From assembly GCF_000259195.1 (NCBI RefSeq), contig NZ_JH650758.1, positions 3,562 through 67,561 on the forward strand: DNA of 64,000 nt. Reading direction: 5' to 3'. Within the stretch, counting starts at the first letter, position 1. Every line of letters begins with the position of its first letter. Position numbers and translations under genes: made by a program. The stretch is from Pseudomonas donghuensis (GTDB lineage: Bacteria; Pseudomonadota; Gammaproteobacteria; Pseudomonadales; Pseudomonadaceae). Positions 49,581 to 58,739 of the stretch are shown here, in pieces. The notes under the pieces were generated by a model, which worked only from the letters and a program-made list of their open reading frames with translations, searched no databases and was not told where the DNA came from.

Positions 49581-50699
49581 TCAGGACGTCAGGCTGCGGC
49601 GAAAGCGCGCCAGGGCAATCGCGAAGAAGGCCAGGCCGATCGCGGCAAGTGCCGCAAGGTCCGGCCAGACCACGGGCAACCCGGCGTCGCGGAACAGGAT
49701 GGCCGCACTGAGGCTGACGAAGTGGGTCGAGGGCGAGCCCTGCATCACCCACTGCAGCCATTGCGGCATGCTATCCAGCGGCGTGCTGCCACCCGAGAGC
49801 AACAGCATCGGGATGATCACCGGGATCGCCAGCAGGCCGAACTGCGGGGTCGAGCGCGCCAGCGTGGCGAGGAAGATCCCCAGTGCCGTGCTGGCGAACA
49901 GGTAGAGTGCGGTCACCGCCAAAAACAGCCCCAGTGATCCTGCCAGCGGCACCCCCAGCGCCCCTTTGACGATCACTTCCAGCGACACCCAGGTGCACAG
50001 CACCACCACCAGGGCGTTGCTGCCGATCTTCGCCAGCATGATTTCCAGGGCGGTCAGCGGCAGCACCAAGAGGTGATCGAGGGTGCCGTGTTCGCGCTCG
50101 CGCAGCAGTGCCGTGCCGGTCAGGACGATGGCCAGGATAGTGATGTTGTTGACGATCTGGATCACCGCCAGGAACCAGCCACCCTCAAGGTTGGGGTTGA
50201 ACAGCGCCCGGGCGCTGAGCAGGGCCGGGCTGCCGGCAGTCGCCGAGCCCTGGTTGGCGTAGTCGAGCAGTTCGCGCTCGACGATCCTGCCGATGTAGCC
50301 GGCACCCATGAACGCCTGGCTCATGGCCGTGGCGTCGACGTTGACCTGCAGCTCTGGTGAGCGCCCGGCCAGCAGGTCGGTCTGGAAGTTCACCGGCACG
50401 TTGATCACGAAGGTGTACTGGCCGCTGTCCATGGCCTGGTCGAGCTGGTTGTAGGCCAGTGGCACGGCGCGCTGGAACTCCGGCGGTTGCAGGGCTTCGG
50501 TGAGCTTGCGCGATACCAGGCTATGGTCTTCGTCGATCACCGCGACGCTGGCGTTGTGCACGCCGATCACCGAACCCGCTGCCGGCATGTAGATCGCCAC
50601 GCTGAAGGCGTACAGCAAAAACAGCAGCAATACGCTGTCATGGCGCAAGCTGGTCAGCTCCTTCAAACCCAGGCGCAGGGTGTGTGCCAGACGATGCAT
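49581..50699 (-). CDS. ABC-2 type permease (YhhJ-like), third gene of the hlyD-rbbA operon
   Basis: A 372-residue ABC-2 permease with one N-terminal transmembrane helix (about 22-42), a large periplasmic loop and five C-terminal helices (about 175-365). Its start overlaps the rbbA stop by one base (50699). It follows the YhiI-RbbA-YhhJ order known in E. coli. It probably forms a heteromeric exporter with RbbA and the HlyD-like adaptor. Substrate unknown. Confidence 0.92.
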   Translation of the reverse strand: MHRLAHTLRLGLKELTSLRHDSVLLLFLLYAFSVAIYMPAAGSVIGVHNASVAVIDEDHSLVSRKLTEALQPPEFQRAVPLAYNQLDQAMDSGQYTFVINVPVNFQTDLLAGRSPELQVNVDATAMSQAFMGAGYIGRIVERELLDYANQGSATAGSPALLSARALFNPNLEGGWFLAVIQIVNNITILAIVLTGTALLREREHGTLDHLLVLPLTALEIMLAKIGSNALVVVLCTWVSLEVIVKGALGVPLAGSLGLFLAVTALYLFASTALGIFLATLARSTPQFGLLAIPVIIPMLLLSGGSTPLDSMPQWLQWVMQGSPSTHFVSLSAAILFRDAGLPVVWPDLAALAAIGLAFFAIALARFRRSLTS

Positions 50700-53422
50700 C
50701 AGACCTCCTGCTTCTTCAGCATGGCCAGGCTCAGGCCGGTGAAACCAATAAAGAACCCCAGCAGCGCCAGGCACTGAGGCCAGAGTTCGCGCAGGTCCAG
50801 GGCCTTGGTGAAGGTGCCGACGGCGATATCGAGAAAATACCCGGCCGGGAACAACTGGCCCATCAAGGCCGCAGCACCCTCGAGCGAAGAGCGCGGCACG
50901 ATCAGCCCGGAGAACTGGATGGTCGGCAGGCTGGTGATGATCATGGTGCCGAGGATCGCGGCGATCTGGGTGCGGGTGAACGCCGAGATCAGCAGGCCCA
51001 GGCTGGTGGTCGCCAGCAGGTACAGCAAGCCGCCGCAGGCCAGGGCCAGGGCGCTGCCTTTGAATGGCACGCCGAACAGCCAGCGGTTCATCGCCACCAG
51101 CAGCGCCAGGTTGATCAGGCTCACCGCCAGGTATGGCGCCTGCTTGCCGAGCAGGAACTCCAGGCGCGTCAGCGGCGTGGCGTAGAAGTTGGTGATCGAG
51201 CCCAGTTCCTTCTCGCGCACGATACCCAGCGCGGTGAGCATCGCCGGAATGAAGGCAAGTATCAGCGCCATTACCCCGGGGCCGATGGCATTCACGCTGA
51301 CCACATCCTGGTTGTAGCGAAAGCGGGTTTCCAGGCGCACCGGGCTTTGCCCTGGCTGAGCCTTGCTGCTCAGCGCCGCCAATTGCTCAAGGTTGGCCTG
51401 GTGCACGGCCTCGACATAGTTGCGGCTGGTTTCGGCGCGAAACGGCATGCCGCCATCCAGCCAGGCCGCCACCACTGGCTGGCGCCCGGCGTGCAGGTCG
51501 CGGCCGAAGCCTGGCGGAATCTCCAGGGCCAGTTTGATTTCCGAGCGCTGCAGGCGTTTGTGCAACTGCGCGGCATCGTCGATCGGCGTCTGCTCGGCGA
51601 AGTAGCGCGAGCCGCGAAAGGCCTCCAGATAGGCACGGCTTTGCGGGCTCTGGTCCTGGTCATACACGGCGAAGGCGAGGTTCTCCACGTCCAGGGAAAT
51701 GCCATAGCCGAAGATCACCATCATGAACAGGGCGCCGAGCAGGGCAAACGCCAGGCGCACTTTGTCTCGCAGCAGTTCCTTGCCCTCACGGGTGGCGACG
51801 GCGAACAGGCGCTTGAGGCTGAAACCTCGGCGCATGTGCAACGGCGTCGCCTGGGCTGGCGTGTCGAGTTGAGCGCTGGCAGTTGGCGCTTCGCCCGCGC
51901 CCTGCGCCTGTTCCAGGCAGGTGACGAAGGCGTCTTCCAGGGTCTGGCCGGCAAATTGCTGTTGCAGCGCCGCCGGGGTGTTGCAGGCCAGGACCTTGCC
52001 GGCATGCATCAGGGAGATCCGGTCGCAGCGCAGGGCTTCGTTCATGAAGTGGGTGGAGAGGAAAATCGTCACCCCCTGATCCCGCGACAGCTCGATCAGC
52101 AGGCGCCAGAAGTCGTCGCGGGCGGCTGGGTCGACGCCTGAGGTGGGTTCGTCGAGGATCAGCACTTCCGGGCGGTGCAACACCGCCACTGCCAATGACA
52201 GGCGCTGGCGCAGGCCCAGGGGCAGGGCGCCGGACTGCTGGTCGGCGATGGCGCCAAGATCGAAGCGCTCGATCAACTCGGCGATACGCGGACTGCTCTC
52301 GGCCTTGGGCAGGTCGAACAACCGTGCGTGCAGTTCCAGGTTCTGCCGCACGCTGAGTTCGCCATACAAGGAGAAACTCTGCGACATGAAGCCGACCCGC
52401 TTGCGCGTCGCCAGGTCCTTGGCGTTCACTGGGCGGCCGAGTAGCGTGGCGCTGCCTTCGCTGGCCGGCATCAGGCCGGTGAGCACCTTCATGGTGGTGG
52501 TCTTGCCGCAGCCGTTGGAGCCGAGAAAACCGAAGATTTCGCCTCGGCCGATGGCGAAGCTGACCTTGTTCACGGCGGTGAAATCACCGAAGCGCAGGGT
52601 CAGTTCGTGGGCTTCGATGGCGATCTCGGCATCGCCGTTATCATGGGGTGGTATCACCAAGGGTTGTTGGCTGCGCTGGCGGTTGCCCTGGAAGTGGGTG
52701 AAGGCGTCATCGAGCTTGTGACTGGCGGTGGCGGCGGCCAGCTCTTCGCTCAAGCCCGCAGCGATCAGTTGGCCGCGATCGAGCATCAGGCAGTGCTCGA
52801 ACTGTTCGGCCTCTTCCATGTAGGCGGTCGCCACCAGCAAGGTCAGTTGCGGGCGCTCCTGGCGCACCTGTTCGACCAGCTCCCAGAAGCGTCGACGCGA
52901 CAGCGGGTCGACGCCGGTAGTGGGTTCGTCGAGGATCAGCAAGTCCGGTTCGTGGATCAGCGCGCAACACAGCCCGAGCTTCTGCTTCATGCCGCCAGAC
53001 AACTTGCCCGCCGGGCGTTCGGCAAAACGCAGCAGGTCGGTGGCCAGCAGCAGGTTGTGCATGCGCTGCTCGCACTCCCTGGCGCCAAGGCCGAACAGGG
53101 TGGCGAAGAAGCGGATGTTCTCGCTGATCGACAGCTCGGGGTACAAGTTGTTGCCCAGCCCTTGAGGCATGAAGGCGATGCGCGGGTACAGGCTGTTACG
53201 GTGGCGGCGCTGGCGGATCGAGCCGCCGAGCACCTGCAGCTCGCCGCTCTGCAGCTTCTTCACCCCGGCGATCAGCCCGAGCAGGCTCGACTTGCCGGCG
53301 CCATCCGGGCCGATCAGGCCGCAACGGGTGCCCGCCGGCAGGCTGAAAGCGATGTCTTGCAGGGCACTCAGCCCAGCGTAGCGGTGGCTGATGCCCTCGG
53401 CCTGCAGCGCCAGCGCGCTCAT
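50699..53422 (-). CDS. rbbA: RbbA, tandem ABC ATPase fused to ABC-2 permease
   Basis: A 907-residue fusion: ABC1 (about 1-230; Walker A GPDGAGKSS, signature LSGGMKQKL, LILDEPTTGVDP), ABC2 (about 270-500; GSNGCGKTT, LILDEPTSGVDP) and a C-terminal ABC-2 permease (about 530-905). The second signature is degenerate (LPLGLRQRLSLA in place of LSGGxxQ). E. coli RbbA was reported as a ribosome-associated ATPase, but gene context (HlyD adaptor and second permease) argues for export. Overlaps of 4 bp with hlyD and 1 bp with the permease make a tight operon. Confidence 0.95.
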   Translation of the reverse strand: MSALALQAEGISHRYAGLSALQDIAFSLPAGTRCGLIGPDGAGKSSLLGLIAGVKKLQSGELQVLGGSIRQRRHRNSLYPRIAFMPQGLGNNLYPELSISENIRFFATLFGLGARECEQRMHNLLLATDLLRFAERPAGKLSGGMKQKLGLCCALIHEPDLLILDEPTTGVDPLSRRRFWELVEQVRQERPQLTLLVATAYMEEAEQFEHCLMLDRGQLIAAGLSEELAAATASHKLDDAFTHFQGNRQRSQQPLVIPPHDNGDAEIAIEAHELTLRFGDFTAVNKVSFAIGRGEIFGFLGSNGCGKTTTMKVLTGLMPASEGSATLLGRPVNAKDLATRKRVGFMSQSFSLYGELSVRQNLELHARLFDLPKAESSPRIAELIERFDLGAIADQQSGALPLGLRQRLSLAVAVLHRPEVLILDEPTSGVDPAARDDFWRLLIELSRDQGVTIFLSTHFMNEALRCDRISLMHAGKVLACNTPAALQQQFAGQTLEDAFVTCLEQAQGAGEAPTASAQLDTPAQATPLHMRRGFSLKRLFAVATREGKELLRDKVRLAFALLGALFMMVIFGYGISLDVENLAFAVYDQDQSPQSRAYLEAFRGSRYFAEQTPIDDAAQLHKRLQRSEIKLALEIPPGFGRDLHAGRQPVVAAWLDGGMPFRAETSRNYVEAVHQANLEQLAALSSKAQPGQSPVRLETRFRYNQDVVSVNAIGPGVMALILAFIPAMLTALGIVREKELGSITNFYATPLTRLEFLLGKQAPYLAVSLINLALLVAMNRWLFGVPFKGSALALACGGLLYLLATTSLGLLISAFTRTQIAAILGTMIITSLPTIQFSGLIVPRSSLEGAAALMGQLFPAGYFLDIAVGTFTKALDLRELWPQCLALLGFFIGFTGLSLAMLKKQEV

Positions 53423-54384
53423 TGCAGGTTGGCCGGCCAGTCCACTTTAGCGGTGCGCACATAGCCGGCGCCCGGCATGCCGGGTTTGGCCTGGGGCACA
53501 GCGCTCGGTTCGGTCAGGCGCAGCTTGACCCGGAACACCAGCTTCTGGCGCTCGTCACGGGTTTCCACCTGTTTGGGGGTGAACTGCGCCTTGGCTGCGA
53601 CGAAGGCAATCTTCGCAGGCATTGCCTGGTCGGGCAGGGCGTCGAGCACGATGCGCGCCTGGTCGCCAACGGTCAGGCGGCCGGTGGTGGAGGCGGGCAG
53701 GTAGAGGTTCATGTACTGATCGCTGGGGTCGATCAGCATCAGTACACGACCGCCGGCGCCGAGCACTTCACCCGGTTCGGCCAGGCGTAGCTGGATCACG
53801 CCGTTGATCGGCGCGCGCAGGCTGCTGTCGTCGATCTCGCTGGTCAGTTGCGCGACCTGGGCTTCGGCGGCGCCGATGGCGGCCTTGATCGCGGCCAGTT
53901 GTGCACGGGCGGCGACGACTGCGGAGTTGCTGGTGTCGTAACGGGCCTGTTGCTGGTCGAGCAGTTGCTGGCTGGCGTATTTGCGCTGGAAGATTTCGCG
54001 CACGCGCTTGAGCTCCTGGCTGGCCAGCAGTTGCTCGCTCTGGCGCAGTTGCACGGTGGCCTGGGCGGCGGAGTAGTTTTCCCGGGCGCGCAGCACTTCG
54101 GCTTCGGCCTGGCTGCGTTGGGCTTCGAGGGTGCGGGTGTCGATGCGGGCAAGCAACTGGCCCTGTTCGACCGTGTCGCCTTCGTCGACCAGCACTTCGG
54201 CCAGGCGCCCGGGGATCTTGCTGGCGATTTGCACTTCGGTGGCTTCGAGCCGGCCATTGCCCATGCTCAAGCCTTCGGGCAGGCGGTCATGCAGGGATTT
54301 CCAGTAGCCCAGGCCGCCAGCGGCCAGGAGCAGGGCGATCAAGGCGCCGGCGAAGAGTTTGGGCGTGTGTTGGCTCATCGACAT
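53419..54384 (-). CDS. HlyD/YhiI-like membrane fusion protein
   Basis: A 321-residue periplasmic adaptor: one N-terminal membrane anchor (about 9-28), a lipoyl half-motif (PGRLAEVLVDEGDTVEQGQL), a long helical hairpin (about 80-190, Gln/Ala-rich), the second lipoyl half (LRAPINGVIQLRLAEPGEVL) and a beta-barrel part. It links the RbbA/YhhJ permease to an outer-membrane channel not encoded here. First gene of its operon. The gap upstream to the EVE gene is about 90 bp. Confidence 0.94.
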   Translation of the reverse strand: MSMSQHTPKLFAGALIALLLAAGGLGYWKSLHDRLPEGLSMGNGRLEATEVQIASKIPGRLAEVLVDEGDTVEQGQLLARIDTRTLEAQRSQAEAEVLRARENYSAAQATVQLRQSEQLLASQELKRVREIFQRKYASQQLLDQQQARYDTSNSAVVAARAQLAAIKAAIGAAEAQVAQLTSEIDDSSLRAPINGVIQLRLAEPGEVLGAGGRVLMLIDPSDQYMNLYLPASTTGRLTVGDQARIVLDALPDQAMPAKIAFVAAKAQFTPKQVETRDERQKLVFRVKLRLTEPSAVPQAKPGMPGAGYVRTAKVDWPANLQ

Positions 54385-54477
54385 GGTTGGGCATCCTGCT
54401 GCATTAACGTCAAATTGTGACGTCGCACCGGTCCTGGTGCGTTGATGTTCGTCAAATGAGCGGCAATCCTACCCTCT

Positions 54478-54927
54478 TTAACGCAGTGCGAGTACCGCTG
54501 CCCATTGTTCGGCGGTTACCGGCATCACCGACAAGCGGCTGCCTTTCTGTACCAGCGGCAGTTCGGCCAGGGCGGTTTGTTGCTTGAGGTAACCCAGTTG
54601 CAGGACCTTGCCGAAGGTTTCGACGTGGGCGACGTCCACGGCGCTCCAGGGGTTTTTCTCGTCGTTGGCCTTGGCGTCGAAGTAATGGCTTTGCGGGTCA
54701 AGCGCGGTAGGGTCCGGGTAGGCCGCGGCGCTGATCCGGGCGATGCCGGCAATGCCCGGTTCCGGGCAGCTGGAATGGTAGAAAAAGAACTGGTCACCGA
54801 CCGCCATGGTGCGCAAGAAGTTACGCGCCTGGTAATTGCGCACGCCATCCCAGCGGGCTTCGCCCAGCCGCGCGAGGTCCTTGATCGAGAGTTCGTCGGG
54901 CTCGGATTTCATCAGCCAGTAGGCCAT
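54478..54927 (-). CDS. EVE domain protein (thymocyte nuclear protein 1-like)
   Basis: A 149-residue EVE/PUA-fold protein: MAYWLMKSEPDELSIKDL, RWDGVRNYQARNFLRTM, VGDQFFFYHSSCPEPGIAGI and the Trp/aromatic pocket downstream (KNPWSAVDV). EVE domains bind modified bases. The Met at 54927 is preferred because the family starts there; another in-frame start lies 18 bases upstream. No restriction genes are nearby. Confidence 0.93.
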   Translation of the reverse strand: MAYWLMKSEPDELSIKDLARLGEARWDGVRNYQARNFLRTMAVGDQFFFYHSSCPEPGIAGIARISAAAYPDPTALDPQSHYFDAKANDEKNPWSAVDVAHVETFGKVLQLGYLKQQTALAELPLVQKGSRLSVMPVTAEQWAAVLALR

Positions 54928-55105
54928 GGGTGGTGCTCCAGACAATGTTTGAAATAACCTGTTTCAGGAAACCGACGGTCGGTTGGCGTCAACGTTTGCG
55001 TGTCGCCTCAGGTTGTCGGAGAATGCGCGCATTTTAAGCTTGACGCTGCTGCAACAACAAAATCGTTGCTGACAACGTGATCAGTTTGCCTGAGGGGGGC
55101 AATCG

Positions 55106-55246
55106 ATGAATCGCAAACCGGATTTGCTCTGGATTCTGGTGTTTCTGTTCGGTTTGGGTGTTGTCACTACCGGCTATGCGCAAAGCCTTTGGGAACGCAA
55201 ACTCGACGCCCCCTACGAAGTACCGGTCAATCCGCAACAGCGTTGA
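55106..55246 (+). CDS. 46-residue single-pass membrane protein of unknown function
   Basis: A short gene starting MNRKPDLLWILVFLFGLGVV, with ribosome site GAGGGGGGC 5 bp upstream, one hydrophobic helix (about 7-26), then a polar tail (QSLWERKLDAPYEVPVNPQQ) and a stop. The helix is positioned as an N-in anchor or uncleaved signal. I have seen similar short hypothetical proteins at this locus in other Pseudomonas, but cannot name the family. The stop lies 18 bp from the 3' end of the convergent cyclo-ligase gene. Confidence 0.75.
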   Translation: MNRKPDLLWILVFLFGLGVVTTGYAQSLWERKLDAPYEVPVNPQQR

Positions 55247-55264
55247 TTGCTTTGCTGGCGCCCA

Positions 55265-55873
55265 TCACGCGGGTGCCAGGTACCAGCCACGGTCCGAGAC
55301 CGTCCCCTGCAGCGGCACATCCCAACTGGCTTGCGCCAGTCGCTCAACCTTCTGGCATTCATGCGCCAGGCCCAGCAGCAAGGGCTTCTTCCAGGCTTTG
55401 CGGCGAGCCTGATAGGCCAGGCTGCGGTCATAGAAGCCGCCGCCCATGCCCAGCCGGCCACCCACTTCGTCAAACCCCACCAGCGGCAGCAGGATCAGGT
55501 CCAGCGCCCAGATCGGCCGTTGCCGGGCCAGGCTGATGTGCGGCTCGGGGATGCGGAAACGGTTGGGCCGCAGCTTCTCGCCGGCGTCGATGCGCTGAAA
55601 GACCATCTTGGTTTTTGGCCAGGCGTGCAGCACCGGTAGATAGGTGTGCTTGCCGCGGCGCTGAGCTTCGCGCATCAACAGGCCTGGGTCGATCTCGCAA
55701 TCGTTGGGCAGGTACAGGGCAATATGTCTGGCCCGGCGAAACAGCGGGTGCTGCGCGAGCTGGCGGTACAGGCCACGGGCTGCCTGACGTTGCTCGGCCG
55801 GCGTCAAGGCGCGGCGGGCGTCACGTAGCAGGCGGCGAAGTTGGGGGCGGGTAAGCGGCGCGGTGTCGGTCAT
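55265..55873 (-). CDS. 5-formyltetrahydrofolate cyclo-ligase
   Basis: A 202-residue enzyme converting 5-formyl-THF to 5,10-methenyl-THF with ATP. The N-terminal part (RRLLRDARRALTPAEQRQAA), the ATP/metal region (LILLPLVGFDEVGGRLGMGGGFYDRSL) and the conserved Tyr of GFYDR are present. The ATG at 55873 is the family start. It lies directly downstream of ssrS; in E. coli the orthologue ygfA is co-transcribed with 6S RNA. Confidence 0.95.
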   Translation of the reverse strand: MTDTAPLTRPQLRRLLRDARRALTPAEQRQAARGLYRQLAQHPLFRRARHIALYLPNDCEIDPGLLMREAQRRGKHTYLPVLHAWPKTKMVFQRIDAGEKLRPNRFRIPEPHISLARQRPIWALDLILLPLVGFDEVGGRLGMGGGFYDRSLAYQARRKAWKKPLLLGLAHECQKVERLAQASWDVPLQGTVSDRGWYLAPA

Positions 55874-55949
55874 GGCACGGGCGGTCCCAGAGAGGGCTGC
55901 CACCTGTGGGTGACAGCTCGATTGCCCGCGCAGAAGGGCGGGCAAAGAA

Positions 55950-56129
55950 TTCAGGCTCCCCGACGAACCGCTGTCGGTGTAGCCCTTGAACCCGAAAGTT
56001 CAAGGTGGAGATTGCAGGAGGCGTTAAGGCTTTCCGTCAAGCGGACATGCACACCGGCCCCACGTGCAACCCCCGTGGTTGTGCGTATCGGCTCAGGGAC
56101 ATGACCGACTGGCAAGCACTCCAGGGAGT
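55950..56129 (-). ncRNA. ssrS: 6S RNA
   Basis: On the minus strand the motif CCCTGAGCCGATA follows an upstream CCAGTCGG and precedes GAAAGCCTTAACG, then CACCTTGAAC, TTCGGGTTCAAGGG and CTACA, in the order seen in E. coli 6S RNA (CCCTGAGCCGATA, GAAGCCTTAA, CACCTTGAAC, GGGTTCAAGGG). 5' CTCCC can pair with 3' GGGAG to close the terminal stem, giving about 180 nt. A -10 element TATACT (56136-56141) places the 5' end near 56129. 6S RNA sequesters sigma-70 holoenzyme in stationary phase. Ends are estimates to within 10 nt. Confidence 0.92.
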
Positions 56130-56135
56130 GGCGCA

Positions 56136-56141
56136 AGTATA
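56136..56141 (-). promoter_or_regulatory. -10 element of ssrS
   Basis: TATACT on the minus strand, 7 nt upstream of the inferred 6S RNA 5' end and just downstream of the zapA stop. No strong -35 is visible. Confidence 0.6.
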
Positions 56142-56148
56142 CCGACAC

Positions 56149-56466
56149 TCAACCCTTTTTTGAATCTTGATCGTCGGCCAATGCCTGATCGACCCGCTCG
56201 AGCAGGTCGCGCACCTGTTCACGGGTGGCGCCGCCCGCCGGCACATCCGGACGTTCCTGGTTGTGCAGCAGGTCGTGGGTGATGTTCAGCGCGGCCATCA
56301 CGGCAATCCGGTCGGCGCCGATGACTTTGCCGCTGCTGCGGATCTCGCGCATCTTGCCGTCCAGGTAGCGCGCGGCGCTGACCAGGTTGCTGCGTTCTTC
56401 CGGCGGACAGATGATCGAATACTCTTTGTCGAGGATCTGAACGGTGACGCTATTGCTTGAGCTCAT
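56149..56466 (-). CDS. zapA: Cell division protein ZapA
   Basis: A 105-residue FtsZ-associated protein: SVTVQILDKEYSIICPPEER, LVSAARYLDGKMREIR and a C-terminal coiled coil. ZapA cross-links FtsZ filaments at the Z-ring. It overlaps the upstream ZapB-like gene by 4 bp and precedes ssrS, a conserved zapA-ssrS-ygfA order. Confidence 0.95.
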   Translation of the reverse strand: MSSSNSVTVQILDKEYSIICPPEERSNLVSAARYLDGKMREIRSSGKVIGADRIAVMAALNITHDLLHNQERPDVPAGGATREQVRDLLERVDQALADDQDSKKG

Positions 56467-56672
56467 GAGTCTTGCTCCAGGGCCTTGAGTCGCAAAATCA
56501 TCGATTCGACCTTACGCCGGGCGATTTCATTTTTTTCGATGAGGTGGGCGCGCTCTTCGCGCCAGGATTTTTCCTGAGCTAATAAGAGTGCGTTTTGCCG
56601 TTTTAGTTGCTCGACCCGCTCAATCAGCAGTTCGAATCGGCCCATCAGCGCTTGCAGATCGTTCTCTTGCAT
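56463..56672 (-). CDS. TIGR02449 coiled-coil protein (ZapB-like)
   Basis: A 69-residue, almost entirely heptad-repeat protein (MQENDLQALMGRFELLIERV, then VEQLKRQNALLLAQEKSW). Its size and coil content resemble E. coli ZapB, and it is translationally coupled to zapA (ATGA overlap). A role in Z-ring organisation is plausible but inferred. The intergenic gap to ygfB (56673-56824) is the divergent promoter region. Confidence 0.87.
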   Translation of the reverse strand: MQENDLQALMGRFELLIERVEQLKRQNALLLAQEKSWREERAHLIEKNEIARRKVESMILRLKALEQDS

Positions 56673-56824
56673 TGGTTGCCACTCGATTCGGTCGTGCGGG
56701 TGGTTGCCCGGTTTATGCCCTGGCCGGCTCGGAGTTGGCCGCGTCGATGGTCTTGGCGCGCCTGCCGGTGCTAGGATACAAGGTCTTCATTCTAGTCATT
56801 GCGCCGTCTGGCGCCTAGTTGCCC

Positions 56825-57382
56825 ATGCCCAATACCAATTCGCCGTACACCGCTTTCGCCACCTTGCTCAGCAGCAACGGGCATCCTGTTTCCCCTGCCG
56901 AACTGCACGGGCTGTTGCTCGGGCGCAGTTGCGCCGGTGCCGGCTTCGATGCCGAGGCATGGTTGGCCGATGCTGCGCACCTGCTGGAAAACGATCCGGC
57001 AGACAACGTTCGTAACGCTTTGATCGGCCTGCAGGAGATGGTCAAGGGCGAACTCGCCGGTGACGATATCACTGTCGTGTTGCTGCTGCCCGGTGATGAA
57101 GCGCCATTGGCCGAGCGGGCTGCTGCTCTGGGCGAGTGGTGCAAGGGCTTCCTGTATGGCTTCGGCTTGAACTCGGCTGGCCTGACCCTGAGCGGTGAAG
57201 CCAAGGAAGTCCTGCAGGACCTGGATGCGATCTCCCAGGTTCAGGACGCCCTGGAAGAATCCGAAGACGGCGAAAACGACTATATGGAAGTCATGGAATA
57301 CCTGCGCGTCGCCCCGCTGCTGCTTTACACAGAACTGGCAAAACAGCCGGTCGAGCCTGCGGCCAAACCTTCGCTGCACTGA
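56825..57382 (+). CDS. ygfB: YecA/YgfB family (UPF0149) protein
   Basis: A 185-residue protein with the UPF0149 features: [32 protein letters not shown] and a Glu/Asp-rich C-terminal part ([20 protein letters not shown]). The ATG at 56825 is preferred; a TTG 6 bases upstream is less likely. In P. aeruginosa a YgfB homologue represses AlpA-linked AmpDh3 expression and so affects beta-lactam resistance. It leads the operon ygfB-pepP-ubiH. Confidence 0.92.
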   Translation: MPNTNSPYTAFATLLSSNGHPVSPAELHGLLLGRSCAGAGFDAEAWLADAAHLLENDPADNVRNALIGLQEMVKGELAGDDITVVLLLPGDEAPLAERAAALGEWCKGFLYGFGLNSAGLTLSGEAKEVLQDLDAISQVQDALEESEDGENDYMEVMEYLRVAPLLLYTELAKQPVEPAAKPSLH

Positions 57383-57404
57383 TCAACCAGGACTGCCACT
57401 GCCC

Positions 57405-58739
57405 ATGAGCCACATCCCCAAGTCGGAATACGCCCGTCGACGCAAGGCGCTGATGGCGCAGATGGAACCCAACAGCATCGCCATCCTGCCCGCCGCCGCG
57501 GTTGCCATCCGCAACCGCGACGTCGAGCATGTGTACCGCCAGGACAGCGACTTCCAGTACCTGAGCGGCTTCCCCGAGCCCGAGGCGGTGATCGCCCTGA
57601 TCCCCGGGCGCGAGCACGGTGAATACGTGTTGTTCTGCCGCGAGCGCAATCCCGAGCGCGAGCTCTGGGATGGTCTGCGCGCCGGCCAGGAAGGGGCGAT
57701 CCGCGACTTCGGCGCTGATGATGCCTTCCCTATCACCGATATCGACGACATCCTCCCCGGCCTGATCGAAGGCCGTGACCGGGTGTATTCGGCCATGGGC
57801 AGCAACCCCGAGTTCGACCGTCACCTGATGGAGTGGATCAACGTGATCCGTTCCAAGGCGCGCCTCGGCGCCCAGCCGCCGAACGAATTCGTTGCCCTGG
57901 ATCATCTGCTGCACGACATGCGCCTGTATAAATCGGCGGCGGAAGTGAAGGTGATGCGCGAGGCCGCGGCGATTTCCGCGCGTGCCCATGTCCGGGCGAT
58001 GCAGGCTTGCCGCGCCGGTTTGCGCGAGTACAGCCTGGAAGCCGAGCTGGACTACGAGTTCCGCAAGGGTGGAGCGAAGATGCCCGCCTACGGCTCGATC
58101 GTCGCCGCCGGGCGCAACAGCTGCATTCTGCATTACCAGGAGAACGACGCGCCGCTCAAGGACGGTGACCTGGTGTTGATCGACGCCGGTTGCGAGATCG
58201 ACTGCTACGCCAGTGACATCACCCGTACCTTCCCGGTCAGCGGGCGTTTTTCGCCGGAGCAGAAGGCGATCTACGAGCTGGTGTTGAAAGCCCAGGAAGC
58301 GGCCTTTGCGGTCATCGCCCCGGGCAAGCACTGGAACCACGCCCACGAAGCCACGGTACAAGTGATCACCGAAGGCCTGGTGGAGTTGGGCCTGCTCAAG
58401 GGGCAGGTGCAGGAACTGATTGAAAGCGAAGCCTACCGGGCCTTCTACATGCACCGTGCCGGGCACTGGCTGGGTATGGATGTGCACGATGTCGGCGAGT
58501 ACAAGGTCGGCGGCCAGTGGCGGGTGCTCGAGCCGGGCATGGCCTTGACCGTGGAACCGGGCATCTATATCGGTGCCGATAACCAGAGTGTCGCGAAAAA
58601 ATGGCGCGGCATCGGTGTGCGAATCGAGGATGACGTAGTGGTAACCAAGCAGGGCTGTGAAATCCTGACCTCAGGCGTACCCAAGACGGTCGCCGAAATC
58701 GAAGCCTTGATGGCTGCCGCGCGCAGTGCAGCGGCATGA
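57405..58739 (+). CDS. pepP: Xaa-Pro aminopeptidase P
   Basis: A 444-residue pita-bread metalloprotease that removes N-terminal residues before proline. Metal ligands: Asp in LIDAGCEIDCYASD (two Asp), His in HRAGHWLGMDVHDVG, Glu in LTVEPGIYIG and Glu in RIEDDVVV. The N-terminal creatinase-like domain covers about 1-170. The ATG at 57405 (MSHIPKSEYARRRKALM) follows the ygfB stop by 22 bp. The stop overlaps the ubiH start (ATGA). Confidence 0.97.
   Translation: MSHIPKSEYARRRKALMAQMEPNSIAILPAAAVAIRNRDVEHVYRQDSDFQYLSGFPEPEAVIALIPGREHGEYVLFCRERNPERELWDGLRAGQEGAIRDFGADDAFPITDIDDILPGLIEGRDRVYSAMGSNPEFDRHLMEWINVIRSKARLGAQPPNEFVALDHLLHDMRLYKSAAEVKVMREAAAISARAHVRAMQACRAGLREYSLEAELDYEFRKGGAKMPAYGSIVAAGRNSCILHYQENDAPLKDGDLVLIDAGCEIDCYASDITRTFPVSGRFSPEQKAIYELVLKAQEAAFAVIAPGKHWNHAHEATVQVITEGLVELGLLKGQVQELIESEAYRAFYMHRAGHWLGMDVHDVGEYKVGGQWRVLEPGMALTVEPGIYIGADNQSVAKKWRGIGVRIEDDVVVTKQGCEILTSGVPKTVAEIEALMAAARSAAA

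Noticed and set aside
50684..52141. Plus-strand frame opposite rbbA
   Set aside because: Gln/Arg/His-rich shadow of a clear ABC transporter gene.
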